Under the pieces are notes generated by a model. That model was not told the origin of the DNA, searched no databases, and saw only the letters and a list, made by a program, of their open reading frames with translations. This document shows, one piece after another, positions 1 through 7,780 of a stretch of 64,000 nt of DNA (position 1 is the stretch's first letter; each line of letters begins with the position of its first letter). This DNA is from Streptomyces regalis (GTDB lineage Bacteria; Actinomycetota; Actinomycetes; Streptomycetales; Streptomycetaceae). The position numbers were made by a program, and so were the translations under genes. The DNA is taken from NCBI RefSeq assembly GCF_001509475.1, contig NZ_LLZG01000323.1:4537-68536 (forward strand), read 5' to 3'.

Positions 1-86
1 GCCTGTACAACCGCCCCGAACGTCCGCAGACTGTCCGACGACTCCGGCTCGCCACCCGTGCCCGCACCCGCACCATCGACCACCAT
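1..86 (-). CDS. Helix-turn-helix (XRE-type) regulator, N-terminus only
   Basis: A good Shine-Dalgarno (GGGAGGTGA) precedes an ATG at 86 on the minus strand. The 28 visible codons read MVVDGAGAGTGG followed by EPESSDSLRTFGAVVQ and run off the window edge. Wording of the type ESSDSLRTFGxVV is how many Streptomyces XRE/DUF397-associated regulators begin, and such genes often sit divergent to a small ATP-binding protein, as here. The HTH itself is outside the window, so the family call rests on the N-terminus and the context. It could be another protein. Confidence 0.4.
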   Translation of the reverse strand, partial: MVVDGAGAGTGGEPESSDSLRTFGAVVQ

Positions 87-143
87 CGGTCACCTCCCGC
101 GCACATGGTTACGGTCCGTCACGCGTACTGTCCAGCCTGTAAC

Positions 144-168
144 CGCGTACGCTCCCGCACCGTACGCG
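144..168. promoter_or_regulatory. Inverted repeat in divergent promoter region
   Basis: CGCGTACG at 144-151 and CGTACGCG at 161-168 form a perfect 8-bp inverted repeat with a 9-bp spacer. It lies between the minus-strand HTH gene and the plus-strand ATPase gene. The position suits an operator for the divergent pair, for example autoregulation by the HTH protein. The binding protein is unknown. Confidence 0.3.
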
Positions 169-213
169 CTCCTCGCCTGGTGAACTGCCCCCGTCGCCCG
201 CCAAATTGGGCGC

Positions 214-678
214 ATGCTCGCACCCCACACCCCCCAACCCCCGGTCACCGTACGTATGTTCGCCCAGCGCCTGAGCGCCACCCCCCGAGGCGCCCGCCTG
301 GCCCGGCACCTGGCCGTGACCCAACTCCAGGCCTGGGGCATCCCGCACGGCAGCCGCACCTCCGAAGCCGTCGCCGTGATCGTCGCCGAGCTGGCCGCCA
401 ACGCCGTGATCCACGGCCGAGTTCCAGGCCGGGACTTCGAGCTGCGCCTGTCGCTCCCCACCGGCAGCGTGCGTATCGAGATCAGCGACACCCGTACCGA
501 ACCCCGCCCCCCGAAACCCGGCGACGTACGGCCGCCGCGCCCCCTCGACGAACACGGCCGCGGACTCGTCCTCGTCGATGCTATGGCCGACCGGTGGGAG
601 GTGGTCGATCGCGACCCGGCGCCCGGCAAGACCGTCCGTGCCGAGGTCGATCTATGGCGAGGTCACGGCGCGAAGTGA
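214..678 (+). CDS. ATP-binding protein, anti-sigma/HATPase type
   Basis: 154 residues with the GHKL (HATPase_c) fold of the RsbW/SpoIIAB-like proteins that are abundant in Streptomyces. The N-box is visible as VAELAANAVIHG near residues 66-77. The later ATP-lid region reads ISDTRTEPRPP, then DEHGRGLVLVDAMADRW near 113-129, matching the D-x-x-GRGL pattern of the family. Such proteins bind ATP and often act as partner-switching kinases or sigma-factor antagonists, but the partner cannot be told from sequence. No clear SD precedes the ATG at 214. It is divergent from an HTH gene, a frequent Streptomyces pairing, and its end overlaps the convergent gene at 663 by 16 nt. Confidence 0.8.
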   Translation: MLAPHTPQPPVTVRMFAQRLSATPRGARLARHLAVTQLQAWGIPHGSRTSEAVAVIVAELAANAVIHGRVPGRDFELRLSLPTGSVRIEISDTRTEPRPPKPGDVRPPRPLDEHGRGLVLVDAMADRWEVVDRDPAPGKTVRAEVDLWRGHGAK

Positions 679-1511
679 TCCAATGCGACCTGGAGAATTT
701 GCCGCTGCCCCGGCCAATCGTTGTCCGTCGCCGCCATCAGCACCGCGTACTGCTCGCCGTTCTCGGCCACGAAGGCGCGGTCGACGACCTGGCGTCGGGT
801 CCCGTCCGGGAGGTCGTAGGCGTACACCAGCTCAGCACCGTCCTGCCCCGGCACCTCCGTTGTCGTCCGGAGGCTGATCTCCTCGTAGTTCTTGGTGCTT
901 CGCGCCCGGTCCTCGGAGGTCCGGCGCAGCGCCTCGTACGGGGTGATGTCCGCCTCCCCGACATAGATCTGCACGAGGCAGCAAGGGTCGTCGAGCGCGG
1001 TGTAGAAGACGCCGTTCTCCCTCTCCTCCCGCACCCAGCCCTTCGGCACGGCGATGGTGAAGCCGGCGGGGTCCTTCCGGATCACGAAGTCCGACGGCAG
1101 CTCGGTCGGTGACGGTGTGTCCGTGGGCGGGCCGCTGTCCGCAGGGCCGCCGCCCAGGCCGGTGTCCGACGTCGCCGTCTGCGACGCGCTGACCACGGAC
1201 GCCGCGTCGGTCCCGGCCTCGACACCTGTCCCGTCGTCCTGCAGCGCCAGCACCCCGAAAGCGATGCCGCCCGCGACCACGGCGACCGTCGCACCCGCGA
1301 TCAGTGCCGTCGTGTGCCTCGACCTCGGAAGCGGGTCGGGCGGCGCCGTCACCGCGTAGGTCACGTCATCGCCCGGTCCCGACGGGTCGTACGCAGGTAC
1401 CGGCGGTGGCGGCGAAGTCGGCGGCACGACCGCCCCGGACTCGCCCGCCGTCTCCCAGCGCTGCGTCTCGTCGTTCCAGCGGATGCCGCCGTCCCCCGAT
1501 GTGCCGCTCAT
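663..1511 (-). CDS. Single-pass membrane protein with extracytoplasmic domain, unknown function
   Basis: 282 residues. The N-terminus is Pro/Gly-rich and cytoplasmic, with WNDETQRWET near residue 12. One transmembrane helix lies near 68-90 (TTALIAGATVAVVAGGIAFGVLAL). A Ser/Thr/Pro/Asp linker follows, then a globular C-terminal domain from about 140 to the end, with FTIAVPKGW, DDPCCLVQIYVG and LVYAYDLPDG. That domain resembles the small extracellular domains seen behind Streptomyces kinases and lipoproteins, but I cannot name it. It is the last gene of a minus-strand operon: its ATG lies 7 nt after the stop of the 131-residue gene, and the SD is inside the end of that gene. It may present or sense something outside the cell for the upstream motif pair. 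Confidence 0.7.
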   Translation of the reverse strand: MSGTSGDGGIRWNDETQRWETAGESGAVVPPTSPPPPVPAYDPSGPGDDVTYAVTAPPDPLPRSRHTTALIAGATVAVVAGGIAFGVLALQDDGTGVEAGTDAASVVSASQTATSDTGLGGGPADSGPPTDTPSPTELPSDFVIRKDPAGFTIAVPKGWVREERENGVFYTALDDPCCLVQIYVGEADITPYEALRRTSEDRARSTKNYEEISLRTTTEVPGQDGAELVYAYDLPDGTRRQVVDRAFVAENGEQYAVLMAATDNDWPGQRQILQVALDHFAP

Positions 1512-1518
1512 CCCACCG

Positions 1519-1914
1519 TCACCCTCCCAACAGTGCCACCACGGCCTGCGTGACCGCCGCGCCCGAGGCCGCCAGGCCGACCGCCGCGGCGGCGTCCTGG
1601 AGGGCCTGGCGCAGGCGGGTCAGCCGGCCCGGGCTCGCCTCACCGGTGTTCTGGATCTCGCCCCGCGTCTCGTCGAGCTGCCGCGTCAGCTCGTCGGTCT
1701 CGGGGCTCCGGGCGAAGGCCCTCAGCTCCTCGCGCAACTGCCCCACGACCTGGAGCAGTTCCTCCTGTTCGGCGGCGAGCGCCTGGCGCGGCGCCTCGTA
1801 GTTGTTCGCCACGCTGTGGGCGCCGAAGGCGAAGGCCCCCTTTGCCGTGCCGATGTGGATGTTCTGAGTGCCACCAGGGCCCTCGCCGCCCGGCGCCGCC
1901 TCATCCGCTGCCAC
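1519..1914 (-). CDS. Small protein with N-terminal AFG-HSVANN motif and hydrophobic C-terminus
   Basis: 131 residues, GTG start preceded by GGAAGGGACA and overlapping the upstream gene by 14 nt. After a Gly/Ala leader, residues 17-41 carry QNIHIGTAKGAFAFGAHS followed by VANNYEA. The same motif closes the product of the upstream gene. Residues 44-95 are charged and helical and probably coiled-coil. Residues 97-131 form an Ala/Val/Gly-rich amphipathic or membrane-active tail. The short motif-helix-hydrophobic layout recalls effectors that assemble through short amyloid-like signalling motifs, but that is inference. No known domain was recognised. Confidence 0.7.
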   Translation of the reverse strand: MAADEAAPGGEGPGGTQNIHIGTAKGAFAFGAHSVANNYEAPRQALAAEQEELLQVVGQLREELRAFARSPETDELTRQLDETRGEIQNTGEASPGRLTRLRQALQDAAAAVGLAASGAAVTQAVVALLGG

Positions 1915-3628
1915 TGTCCGTCCCTTCCGAGCTTCCGGCTTCCTGGTTGTTGGCCACGCTGTGCTCGCCGAAGGCGAACGCGCCGCTGGCCTGCTCGATC
2001 AGCACTCCGCCGTTGCTGACGTTGATGATCTTCTGCTCGAACTCCTCGGTGCGGTAGCCCGCCTCGCTCAGGGCACGGCGCACACCGTTGGCGACCCGGT
2101 CCTGAATCGTCTTCAGGTAGCGCTGGTGGTCCATCTCCTGGAAGAGCGACGCCTCGTCGTCCGAGCCCAGTTCGCGCACCGAGACGGCCGGCCCGTCCGG
2201 CATGGCCCGGCCGGAGCCGTGGGAGGCCAGCCGGCCGAGCAGGGTGAGGGTCCGCCACACGGTGACGACGGACCGGCCGGCGGTGTGCGGGACGCGGGAC
2301 AGCGCCCGGACCGCCTTGCCGAGCGAGTTGGCGTGGAGGTAGTCGTGGGCCAGTCGGTCGGCCTCCCGGAACTGCGGCCGTACCGGGCGCAGGACGTGCG
2401 GTGCGACCTCCAGCATCAGCATGCCGCCCTGGGTGTGCACTCGGACGAAGACGGTGGTGACCAGCTCCTCCTCCCAGCCGCCGACCTGCACCCGCAGGAA
2501 GTGGCGCCGGGTCTCGCCGCCCTCCTCGACGGCGCGGGCCCGGTGCTGCTCGAACTGCCCGGAGCCGTAGGGGGCGTACTGTCTGCCGGGCAGTCCGTCC
2601 ACCGGGAGGAAGACGCACTCGTCGATCTGCAGGTGTCGCAGCCGGTCCCGTACGGCCGCCGCGCCCTGCGGGGTGCGGGCGGTGGCGGGCTCGCGCAAAG
2701 CCTCCAGCAGGGGCTGGATCCGGTCGAGGACGGTCTGGTTGTCCAGCGGCAGCGGAGGTATCCCGAGATCTGTGCGCGGCCGTAGTTCGACGGACAGGGA
2801 CCACGTGTCGTACGGGGTGCCTGCGCCGCAGAACGGCCGGTCCGCCCGGTACATCACCAACCCCGCCCGCTGCTCGATTCGGATGCGGTCCCGCAGGTGG
2901 TGGAAGCGGCTGCCCTCGGTGGTCCGCTCGGCGGGGTCGGCCGCGGCGTCGGGGAACCTGGTCCGGGACAGCTCGCCCGCCAGCGCGCGGGAGACCTGGT
3001 GGCGCTGGAGGCCGACGGTCAGCGCCACCACCAGCGGGAGGGCCAGTGCGATCCACGCCTGGAGGCGGGTGATCTCGTAGAGGCCGTCGGCAAAGATGAG
3101 CCGGGGGATCACCAGGACGTCCCAGAACGCCTCGGTGTTCGCCAGCAGCTCGTCGTCCCTGGTGCCGATCGCGTACGGCGTGAGCACGGCGAAGACCGCG
3201 GAAAACCGGGCGTACAGGCGCATGGTCCAGGCCACGTAGCGGCGGTACGGCCGCGACGAGGACCCGCGCACCTTGGCGGCCAGGAACGTCACCACAACGG
3301 GCATCAGATACAGCAGACTCAGCCGGTGCGTGAGCGGCAGGCTGACGATCCACAGCGCCAGGATGGCCGCGGCCCAGCTCACGTCCAGGCGCTGCGCGCG
3401 CAGGGCGTGGGCCAGTACGCGGGCCGCGTCGAAGCCGAACGAGGGGGCGACGAGGCGCTCGTCGTGGACGTAGAGCTCCTCGATGACCGTGTGCCGGTAT
3501 GTCTCGTCGAGATAGGTGCCGGCACACAGCAGGCGTGTCGCCTCGCTGGCGTGCGGGGCGGTCCGGGGCGGCGCGGACCGCCCGTCCGGCGGCTCCGGCT
3601 GCTGCGGCACCAAGGTCTGCTGCGTCAC
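1901..3628 (-). CDS. Polytopic membrane protein ending in the shared AFG-HSVANN motif
   Basis: 575 residues from a GTG at 3628 with GGGGGA upstream; the open frame extends farther but without a better SD. Transmembrane helices are seen near residues 104-125, 128-148, 160-180 and 207-230, alternating with Arg-rich loops. A large soluble region follows, with a YLKTIQDRVANGVRRALSEA helix near the end. The last 45 residues contain INVSNGGVLIEQ, then SGAFAFGEHSVANNQEA, almost identical to the N-terminal motif of the next gene. No catalytic motif was recognised. Membrane placement plus a terminal motif shared with a small adjacent protein suggests a sensor or anchor that recruits that protein. This is the first gene of the three-gene operon. 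Confidence 0.7.
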   Translation of the reverse strand: MTQQTLVPQQPEPPDGRSAPPRTAPHASEATRLLCAGTYLDETYRHTVIEELYVHDERLVAPSFGFDAARVLAHALRAQRLDVSWAAAILALWIVSLPLTHRLSLLYLMPVVVTFLAAKVRGSSSRPYRRYVAWTMRLYARFSAVFAVLTPYAIGTRDDELLANTEAFWDVLVIPRLIFADGLYEITRLQAWIALALPLVVALTVGLQRHQVSRALAGELSRTRFPDAAADPAERTTEGSRFHHLRDRIRIEQRAGLVMYRADRPFCGAGTPYDTWSLSVELRPRTDLGIPPLPLDNQTVLDRIQPLLEALREPATARTPQGAAAVRDRLRHLQIDECVFLPVDGLPGRQYAPYGSGQFEQHRARAVEEGGETRRHFLRVQVGGWEEELVTTVFVRVHTQGGMLMLEVAPHVLRPVRPQFREADRLAHDYLHANSLGKAVRALSRVPHTAGRSVVTVWRTLTLLGRLASHGSGRAMPDGPAVSVRELGSDDEASLFQEMDHQRYLKTIQDRVANGVRRALSEAGYRTEEFEQKIINVSNGGVLIEQASGAFAFGEHSVANNQEAGSSEGTDSGSG

Positions 3629-3791
3629 TGTCTCGTCCCCCGAGGCGTTCAGCCTTGTGCTGTAAGTGAGTTGGCGGGCCAACACTTCAGCATACGGAGT
3701 GACGGACTGACTACGGAGTGAATAAACGGTGGAGGAATGCGCGGCCGGGGCGTGTGGGGTGTCGCATGTGCCGTGACCGCGCGGGGCGTTG

Positions 3792-5000
3792 TCAGAGGGC
3801 GAACGCCTCCACCGTGCTGCGGGCATTGAAGGAACTGTCGGCGCCGCCAAGGGCATACACGCAGGTGATCCCGGGCGCCTGGGCAGTGGGGCAGGGCGCC
3901 GTCGTCCCCGCTAGCTCGAAGCGGGCGGTGGGCAGATCGGGGAGGGTCCGCCATGTGTTGGTGGCCGGGCTGTAAGCCTCCACCCTGTCCAGGACCTCTT
4001 CGCTGAAGTTGAACCCGCCGAAGGCGTAGACGCAGGTCCCGGCCAGCCCGGGGACCCCCGGAGGGCAGGATGCCGACGCACCCGCGAGAGCGACATTGGG
4101 GGCGCCCATCGAGGGCAGGGGCCGCCATGTGTTCGTGGTGGGGCTGTAAGCCTCCACGGTGTTCAGGATCTCGTCGTCGAAGTTGAACCCGCCGATGGCG
4201 TATACGCAGGTCCCGCTCAGTCCGGGGACACCCTGGGGGCAGGGCGCCGACGCACCGGCTGGGGCGTCGCGTGAGGTGCCGAGCGAAGGCAGGGTCCGCC
4301 AGGCGTTGGTGACCGGGCTGTAAGCCTCCACCGCGTTACCGAAGTCGCCGCCGATGGCATAGACGCAGGTTCCTCGCAGCCCTGGGACACCCACGGGGCA
4401 CGGCGCCGTCGCGCCGGCCAAGAAGCTGCGGGCGGTCGGCAGCTCGGGGAGGGTCCGCCATGTGTTGGTGACCGGGCTGTAAGCCTCCACCGTGCGTGCG
4501 TTGAAGCTCGGGTTGGGCCAGTCACTCCCCGTGAAGCCGCCGATGGCGTAGACGCAGGTTCCCCTCAGCTCTGGGACGCCCTGGGGGCACGGCGCCGCCA
4601 CACCTCCGAGCGCGAAGCGGGCGGTGGGCAGCTCGGGCAGGGTCCGCCATGTGTTGGTGTCCGGGCTGTAGGCCTCCACCGTGTTGAGCGGACCGTTCCC
4701 GAAGGCGTTTCGACCACCGAAGGTGTAGACGCAGGTCCCCCTCAGCCCTGGGACACCCTGGGGGCAGGGCGCGGTCGCCGCCGCATGGCTGAGGCGGGCG
4801 GTGGGCATGCCGGGCAGCGTCAGCCAGACGGCCTGGGCATGCGCGAGCGTGGGCGTCAGGGCGAGCAGCGGTGCCAGGAACGCGACGAGCAGCCGACGGC
4901 ACCAAGCACGCCCGGACGAGACCGGAGCATCTGCCACCGGCCGCAACCGGCCCATCGGCGCCCTTCGCACCCTGCCTGCGCGAGTCAACGAGATCTCCAC
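3792..5000 (-). CDS. Secreted Kelch-repeat beta-propeller protein
   Basis: Up to 402 residues (GTG at 5000; an ATG 15 codons later is possible). A signal peptide is evident: RRLLVAFLAPLLALTPTLAHA, cleaved after about residue 55. The rest is six Kelch-like blades. Each has CVYxxGG, then VEAYSPxTNTWRTLPxLPTAR, with the sixth closing as STVEAFAL. Every blade also carries a Cys pair, APCPxGVP...GTCVY, 12-13 residues apart, which is unusual for Kelch and suggests an intrablade disulfide. Kelch propellers bind proteins or glycans or act as galactose-oxidase-like scaffolds, but no oxidase residues were seen. It is divergent from the GH43 arabinanase pair. The DNA repeats with a period of about 165-185 bp. 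Confidence 0.85.
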   Translation of the reverse strand: MEISLTRAGRVRRAPMGRLRPVADAPVSSGRAWCRRLLVAFLAPLLALTPTLAHAQAVWLTLPGMPTARLSHAAATAPCPQGVPGLRGTCVYTFGGRNAFGNGPLNTVEAYSPDTNTWRTLPELPTARFALGGVAAPCPQGVPELRGTCVYAIGGFTGSDWPNPSFNARTVEAYSPVTNTWRTLPELPTARSFLAGATAPCPVGVPGLRGTCVYAIGGDFGNAVEAYSPVTNAWRTLPSLGTSRDAPAGASAPCPQGVPGLSGTCVYAIGGFNFDDEILNTVEAYSPTTNTWRPLPSMGAPNVALAGASASCPPGVPGLAGTCVYAFGGFNFSEEVLDRVEAYSPATNTWRTLPDLPTARFELAGTTAPCPTAQAPGITCVYALGGADSSFNARSTVEAFAL

Positions 5001-5236
5001 CTACGTGCCGCCCTTCCTCACCGATGGCCGCGATCTGCGAGGCACCCCGGCACACAGCGACAGCGGGGCGTCCAGTGTGATTTAAGGCATGACTGCTGTC
5101 TGAGGGCGACGCCAGCGGCTCCATTCGGGCACGTCACCCGCCTGTCCCACGGCACTTCCCGTGGCGTCCGGTGCTGCGCGGGCCATTGACGCGCAAGTGA
5201 TTCGATTCTACGTTCCCGTCCGAAGTGACGATCGTT

Positions 5237-5252
5237 GTTCGAAATTCTGAAC
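5237..5252. promoter_or_regulatory. Palindromic operator candidate (GTTCGAAATTTCGAAC type) before the arabinanase
   Basis: GTTCGAAATTCTGAAC matches the perfect palindrome GTTCGAAATTTCGAAC at 14 of 16 positions, and the flanks extend the dyad to TTGTTC...GAACAA. It lies 26-41 nt upstream of the preferred ATG at 5278 and just before the SD, a typical repressor position. Related sites are at 15726, 18078, 18097 and 19882. Confidence 0.55.
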
Positions 5253-5277
5253 AATACAGAACAGGAGTGTGTCCCGC

Positions 5278-6246
5278 ATGAGCCGCAAGCGCACGACCCT
5301 CCTCGCCATTCCCGTCGCCGCCCTCCTCGCCCTCGTCCCGTCCTCGGCGTCGGCCTACCCCAACCCCGGCCGGGTCACCGGCTCCGTCGTCACGCACGAC
5401 CCGTCGATGATCCGCGCCTCGTCGGGCGAATACCTGCTGTACGCCACCGGCGGCGGCATCGCCAGCAAGACGTCGTCCGACCGCACCGCCTTCAGTGCGG
5501 GCGCCGACGCCTTCGGCAGCCGCCCGAGTTGGTGGTCGACCTACTCCTCCGTCCCGGAGGCCTGGGCGCCGGACATCGCGTACCAGGGCGGCAAGTACCT
5601 GATGTACTACTCCGTCTCGAAGTTCGGCTCGAACACCTCGGCCATCGGTCTCGCCACCTCCAGCACCGGCCGGCCCGGCAGCTGGACCGACCAGGGCACG
5701 GTCTACACGTCCGGCTCCTCCAGCGACTACAACGCCATCGACCCCAACCTCTTCGTCGACGGCGACGGCAAGTGGTGGCTGTCCTTCGGCAGTTGGTGGA
5801 CCGGCATCAAGATGATCCAGATCAACCCGTCCACCGGGAAGCAGCTGTCGAGCAACACCACCCGGTACTCGCTCGCCTCCCGCCCGACCGGGACGAAGGC
5901 CGTCGAGGCGCCGTACATCGTCAAGCGGGGCAGCTACTACTACCTCTTCGCGTCCTACGACACCTGCTGCGCCGGCACCAGCTCCACATACAAGGTCAAG
6001 GTCGGCCGCGCCACCAGCGTCACCGGGCCGTACGTCGACAAGAACGGCGTCTCGATGATGAACAACGGCGGGACGCCGGTCCTGGAGTCGCACGGCAGCA
6101 TCATCGGCCCCGGCGGACAGTCGATCATGAACGACTCCGACGGCGACCTGATCGTCTACCACTACTACGACGGCAACGACAACGGCACGCCCAAGCTGGG
6201 CATCAACCTACTGAACTGGAGCACCGGATGGCCCGTCGCATACTGA
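5278..6246 (+). CDS. Secreted GH43 arabinan endo-1,5-alpha-L-arabinosidase
   Basis: 322 residues from the ATG at 5278, chosen over the GTG at 5269 because ACAGGAG is 10 nt upstream of the ATG but only 1 nt from the GTG. A signal peptide ends near SSASA. The mature protein is a five-bladed GH43 propeller: VVTHDPSMIR carries the catalytic base Asp, YNAIDPNLFVDGDGKWW the pKa-modulating Asp, and AVEAPYIVK the acid Glu. APDIAYQGGKYLMYYS and CC in YDTCCAG are typical of arabinanases. It should cut internal alpha-1,5 links of arabinan outside the cell. It overlaps the next gene by 19 nt, so the two are one transcript and probably translationally coupled. Confidence 0.88.
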   Translation: MSRKRTTLLAIPVAALLALVPSSASAYPNPGRVTGSVVTHDPSMIRASSGEYLLYATGGGIASKTSSDRTAFSAGADAFGSRPSWWSTYSSVPEAWAPDIAYQGGKYLMYYSVSKFGSNTSAIGLATSSTGRPGSWTDQGTVYTSGSSSDYNAIDPNLFVDGDGKWWLSFGSWWTGIKMIQINPSTGKQLSSNTTRYSLASRPTGTKAVEAPYIVKRGSYYYLFASYDTCCAGTSSTYKVKVGRATSVTGPYVDKNGVSMMNNGGTPVLESHGSIIGPGGQSIMNDSDGDLIVYHYYDGNDNGTPKLGINLLNWSTGWPVAY

Positions 6247-7661
6247 CCCTGCTGGCAGCGTTGCTGCTGGCCCTCTCGATCGGGCAGCCGTCCGCGAGTG
6301 CGGCCTCCTTCGCCAACCCGGTCAAGACCCAGAAGGGCGCCGACCCCTGGATCTCGTACCACAACGGCAACTACTACATGGTGACGACGAGTTGGACCGA
6401 CGTCATCACCATGCGCAAGTCCACCACCCTGGCCGGCCTCGCCACCGCGCCCAGCGTGCAGGTGTGGAAGGGCGACGCGGCCAGCCGCTGCTGCAACATC
6501 TGGGCGCCCGAGATCCACCTCATCAACGGCCGCTGGTACCTGTACTACGTCGCCGGCCAGAACATCTCCGACTACAACCCGACCCAGCGCACCCACGTCC
6601 TGGAGAGCGCGGGCTCCGACCCCATGGGGCCGTACACCTACAAGAACCAGCTCAACTCGGCCTGGATGCTGGACGCGACGGTGGCGACCATCAACGGGCA
6701 GCTGTACCTCTTCGGCAGCGCGACCGGCGGCGGCACGCAGAACATCGTCGCGGCCCGGATGTCGAACCCGTACACCCTCGCCACCGGCTTCTCCACCGTC
6801 TCCACGCCGACGTACGACTGGGAGCGCAACGGCGCGGTCAACGAGGGGCCGGAGATCCTCCAGCGCGGCGGCAAGACGTTCCTCATCTACTCGGGCAGCG
6901 GCTGCTGGACGCCCGACTACAAACTCGGCCAGCTGACCCTGACCGGATCCGACCCGCTCTCGGCCTCCTCCTGGACCAAGAAGTCCACGCCGGTCTTCCA
7001 GCGCAGCGACTCCAACGGCGTGTACGGGCCCGGCCACAACGGCTTCTTCACCTCCCCCGACGGCACCGAGAACTGGATCGTCTACCACGCCAACGACAGC
7101 GCGAGCGACGGCTGCGACAACGGCCGTACGGCCCGGGCCCAGAAGTTCACCTGGAACTCCGACGGCACCCCGAACTTCGGCACCCCGGTCCGCCTCGGCA
7201 CCTCTCTCACCGGCCCCTCGGGGGAGCCGGCCGGCGCCTCCACGACGTACACGGTCGTCAACCGCAACAGCGGCAAGTGCCTTGACATCGACGGGGGTTC
7301 GACCGCCGACGGCGCTAATGTCCAGCAGTGGACATGCAGCGGCGGCAACAACCAGAAGTGGCGCCTGGAGGACCTGGGTGACGACACCCACCGCCTGGTG
7401 AATGTCGCCACCGGCAAGGTCCTGGACACCGAGAACTGTTCCAGTGCCGACGGCGCCGACCTCCGCCAGTGGTCCTGGCTGAACAACACCTGCCAACGCT
7501 TCCGCTTCATCGCCACGGACAACGGCTACGTCCAGATCGCCAACCAGGCCACGGGCAAGGTGGCCGACGTGGCGAACTGCGGAACGGCGGACGGAGCGGA
7601 CGTACGCCAGTGGAGCTGGCTGGGCAACAACTGCCAACAGTGGCGCCTAAACCCGGCGTAG
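6228..7661 (+). CDS. Secreted GH43 arabinofuranosidase-type enzyme with C-terminal ricin-B (CBM13) domain
   Basis: 477 residues. Signal peptide MARRILTLLAALLLALSIG ends near PSASA. GH43 domain about residues 27-335: KGADPWISYHNGNYYM carries the base Asp, WMLDATVATINGQLYLFGS the second Asp, and NEGPEILQRGG the Glu. A beta-trefoil lectin domain of about 345-477 has three QW-type repeats (DGANVQQWTCSGGNNQKW, DGADLRQWSW, DGADVRQWSW). It probably removes arabinose side chains or exo-arabinofuranosyl units while the lectin domain holds xylan or arabinogalactan. The start lies inside the end of the upstream GH43 gene, so the two enzymes are made together. Exact specificity cannot be read. Confidence 0.85.
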   Translation: MARRILTLLAALLLALSIGQPSASAASFANPVKTQKGADPWISYHNGNYYMVTTSWTDVITMRKSTTLAGLATAPSVQVWKGDAASRCCNIWAPEIHLINGRWYLYYVAGQNISDYNPTQRTHVLESAGSDPMGPYTYKNQLNSAWMLDATVATINGQLYLFGSATGGGTQNIVAARMSNPYTLATGFSTVSTPTYDWERNGAVNEGPEILQRGGKTFLIYSGSGCWTPDYKLGQLTLTGSDPLSASSWTKKSTPVFQRSDSNGVYGPGHNGFFTSPDGTENWIVYHANDSASDGCDNGRTARAQKFTWNSDGTPNFGTPVRLGTSLTGPSGEPAGASTTYTVVNRNSGKCLDIDGGSTADGANVQQWTCSGGNNQKWRLEDLGDDTHRLVNVATGKVLDTENCSSADGADLRQWSWLNNTCQRFRFIATDNGYVQIANQATGKVADVANCGTADGADVRQWSWLGNNCQQWRLNPA

Positions 7662-7675
7662 CTGCAGCCCACCCA

Positions 7676-7743
7676 GGGGTGCGGGGCTGTATCGATATGC
7701 GGCTCCGCCGCGTGGGCGCGACAAGCCACAACGGACCGGCAGG
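7676..7743. repeat. Dispersed Streptomyces intergenic repeat, copy 1
   Basis: The stretch GGGGTGCGGGGCTGTATC followed by GATATGCGGCTCCGCC and a GTGGGCGCGAC block recurs, with changes, at 58852-58935. Both copies begin just after a stop codon and lie between convergent genes. It resembles the short dispersed repeats common in Streptomyces 3' regions. A role in 3'-end formation is possible but unproven. Confidence 0.6.
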
Positions 7744-7780
7744 CGCGCAAAGTACCCGCACCCCCTACGGCGATAAGGCG

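Noticed and set aside
105..1112. Long plus-strand open frame of 335 codons
   Set aside because: Arg/Pro-rich composition and antisense or out of frame to the ATPase and membrane-protein genes; a GC-driven shadow frame.
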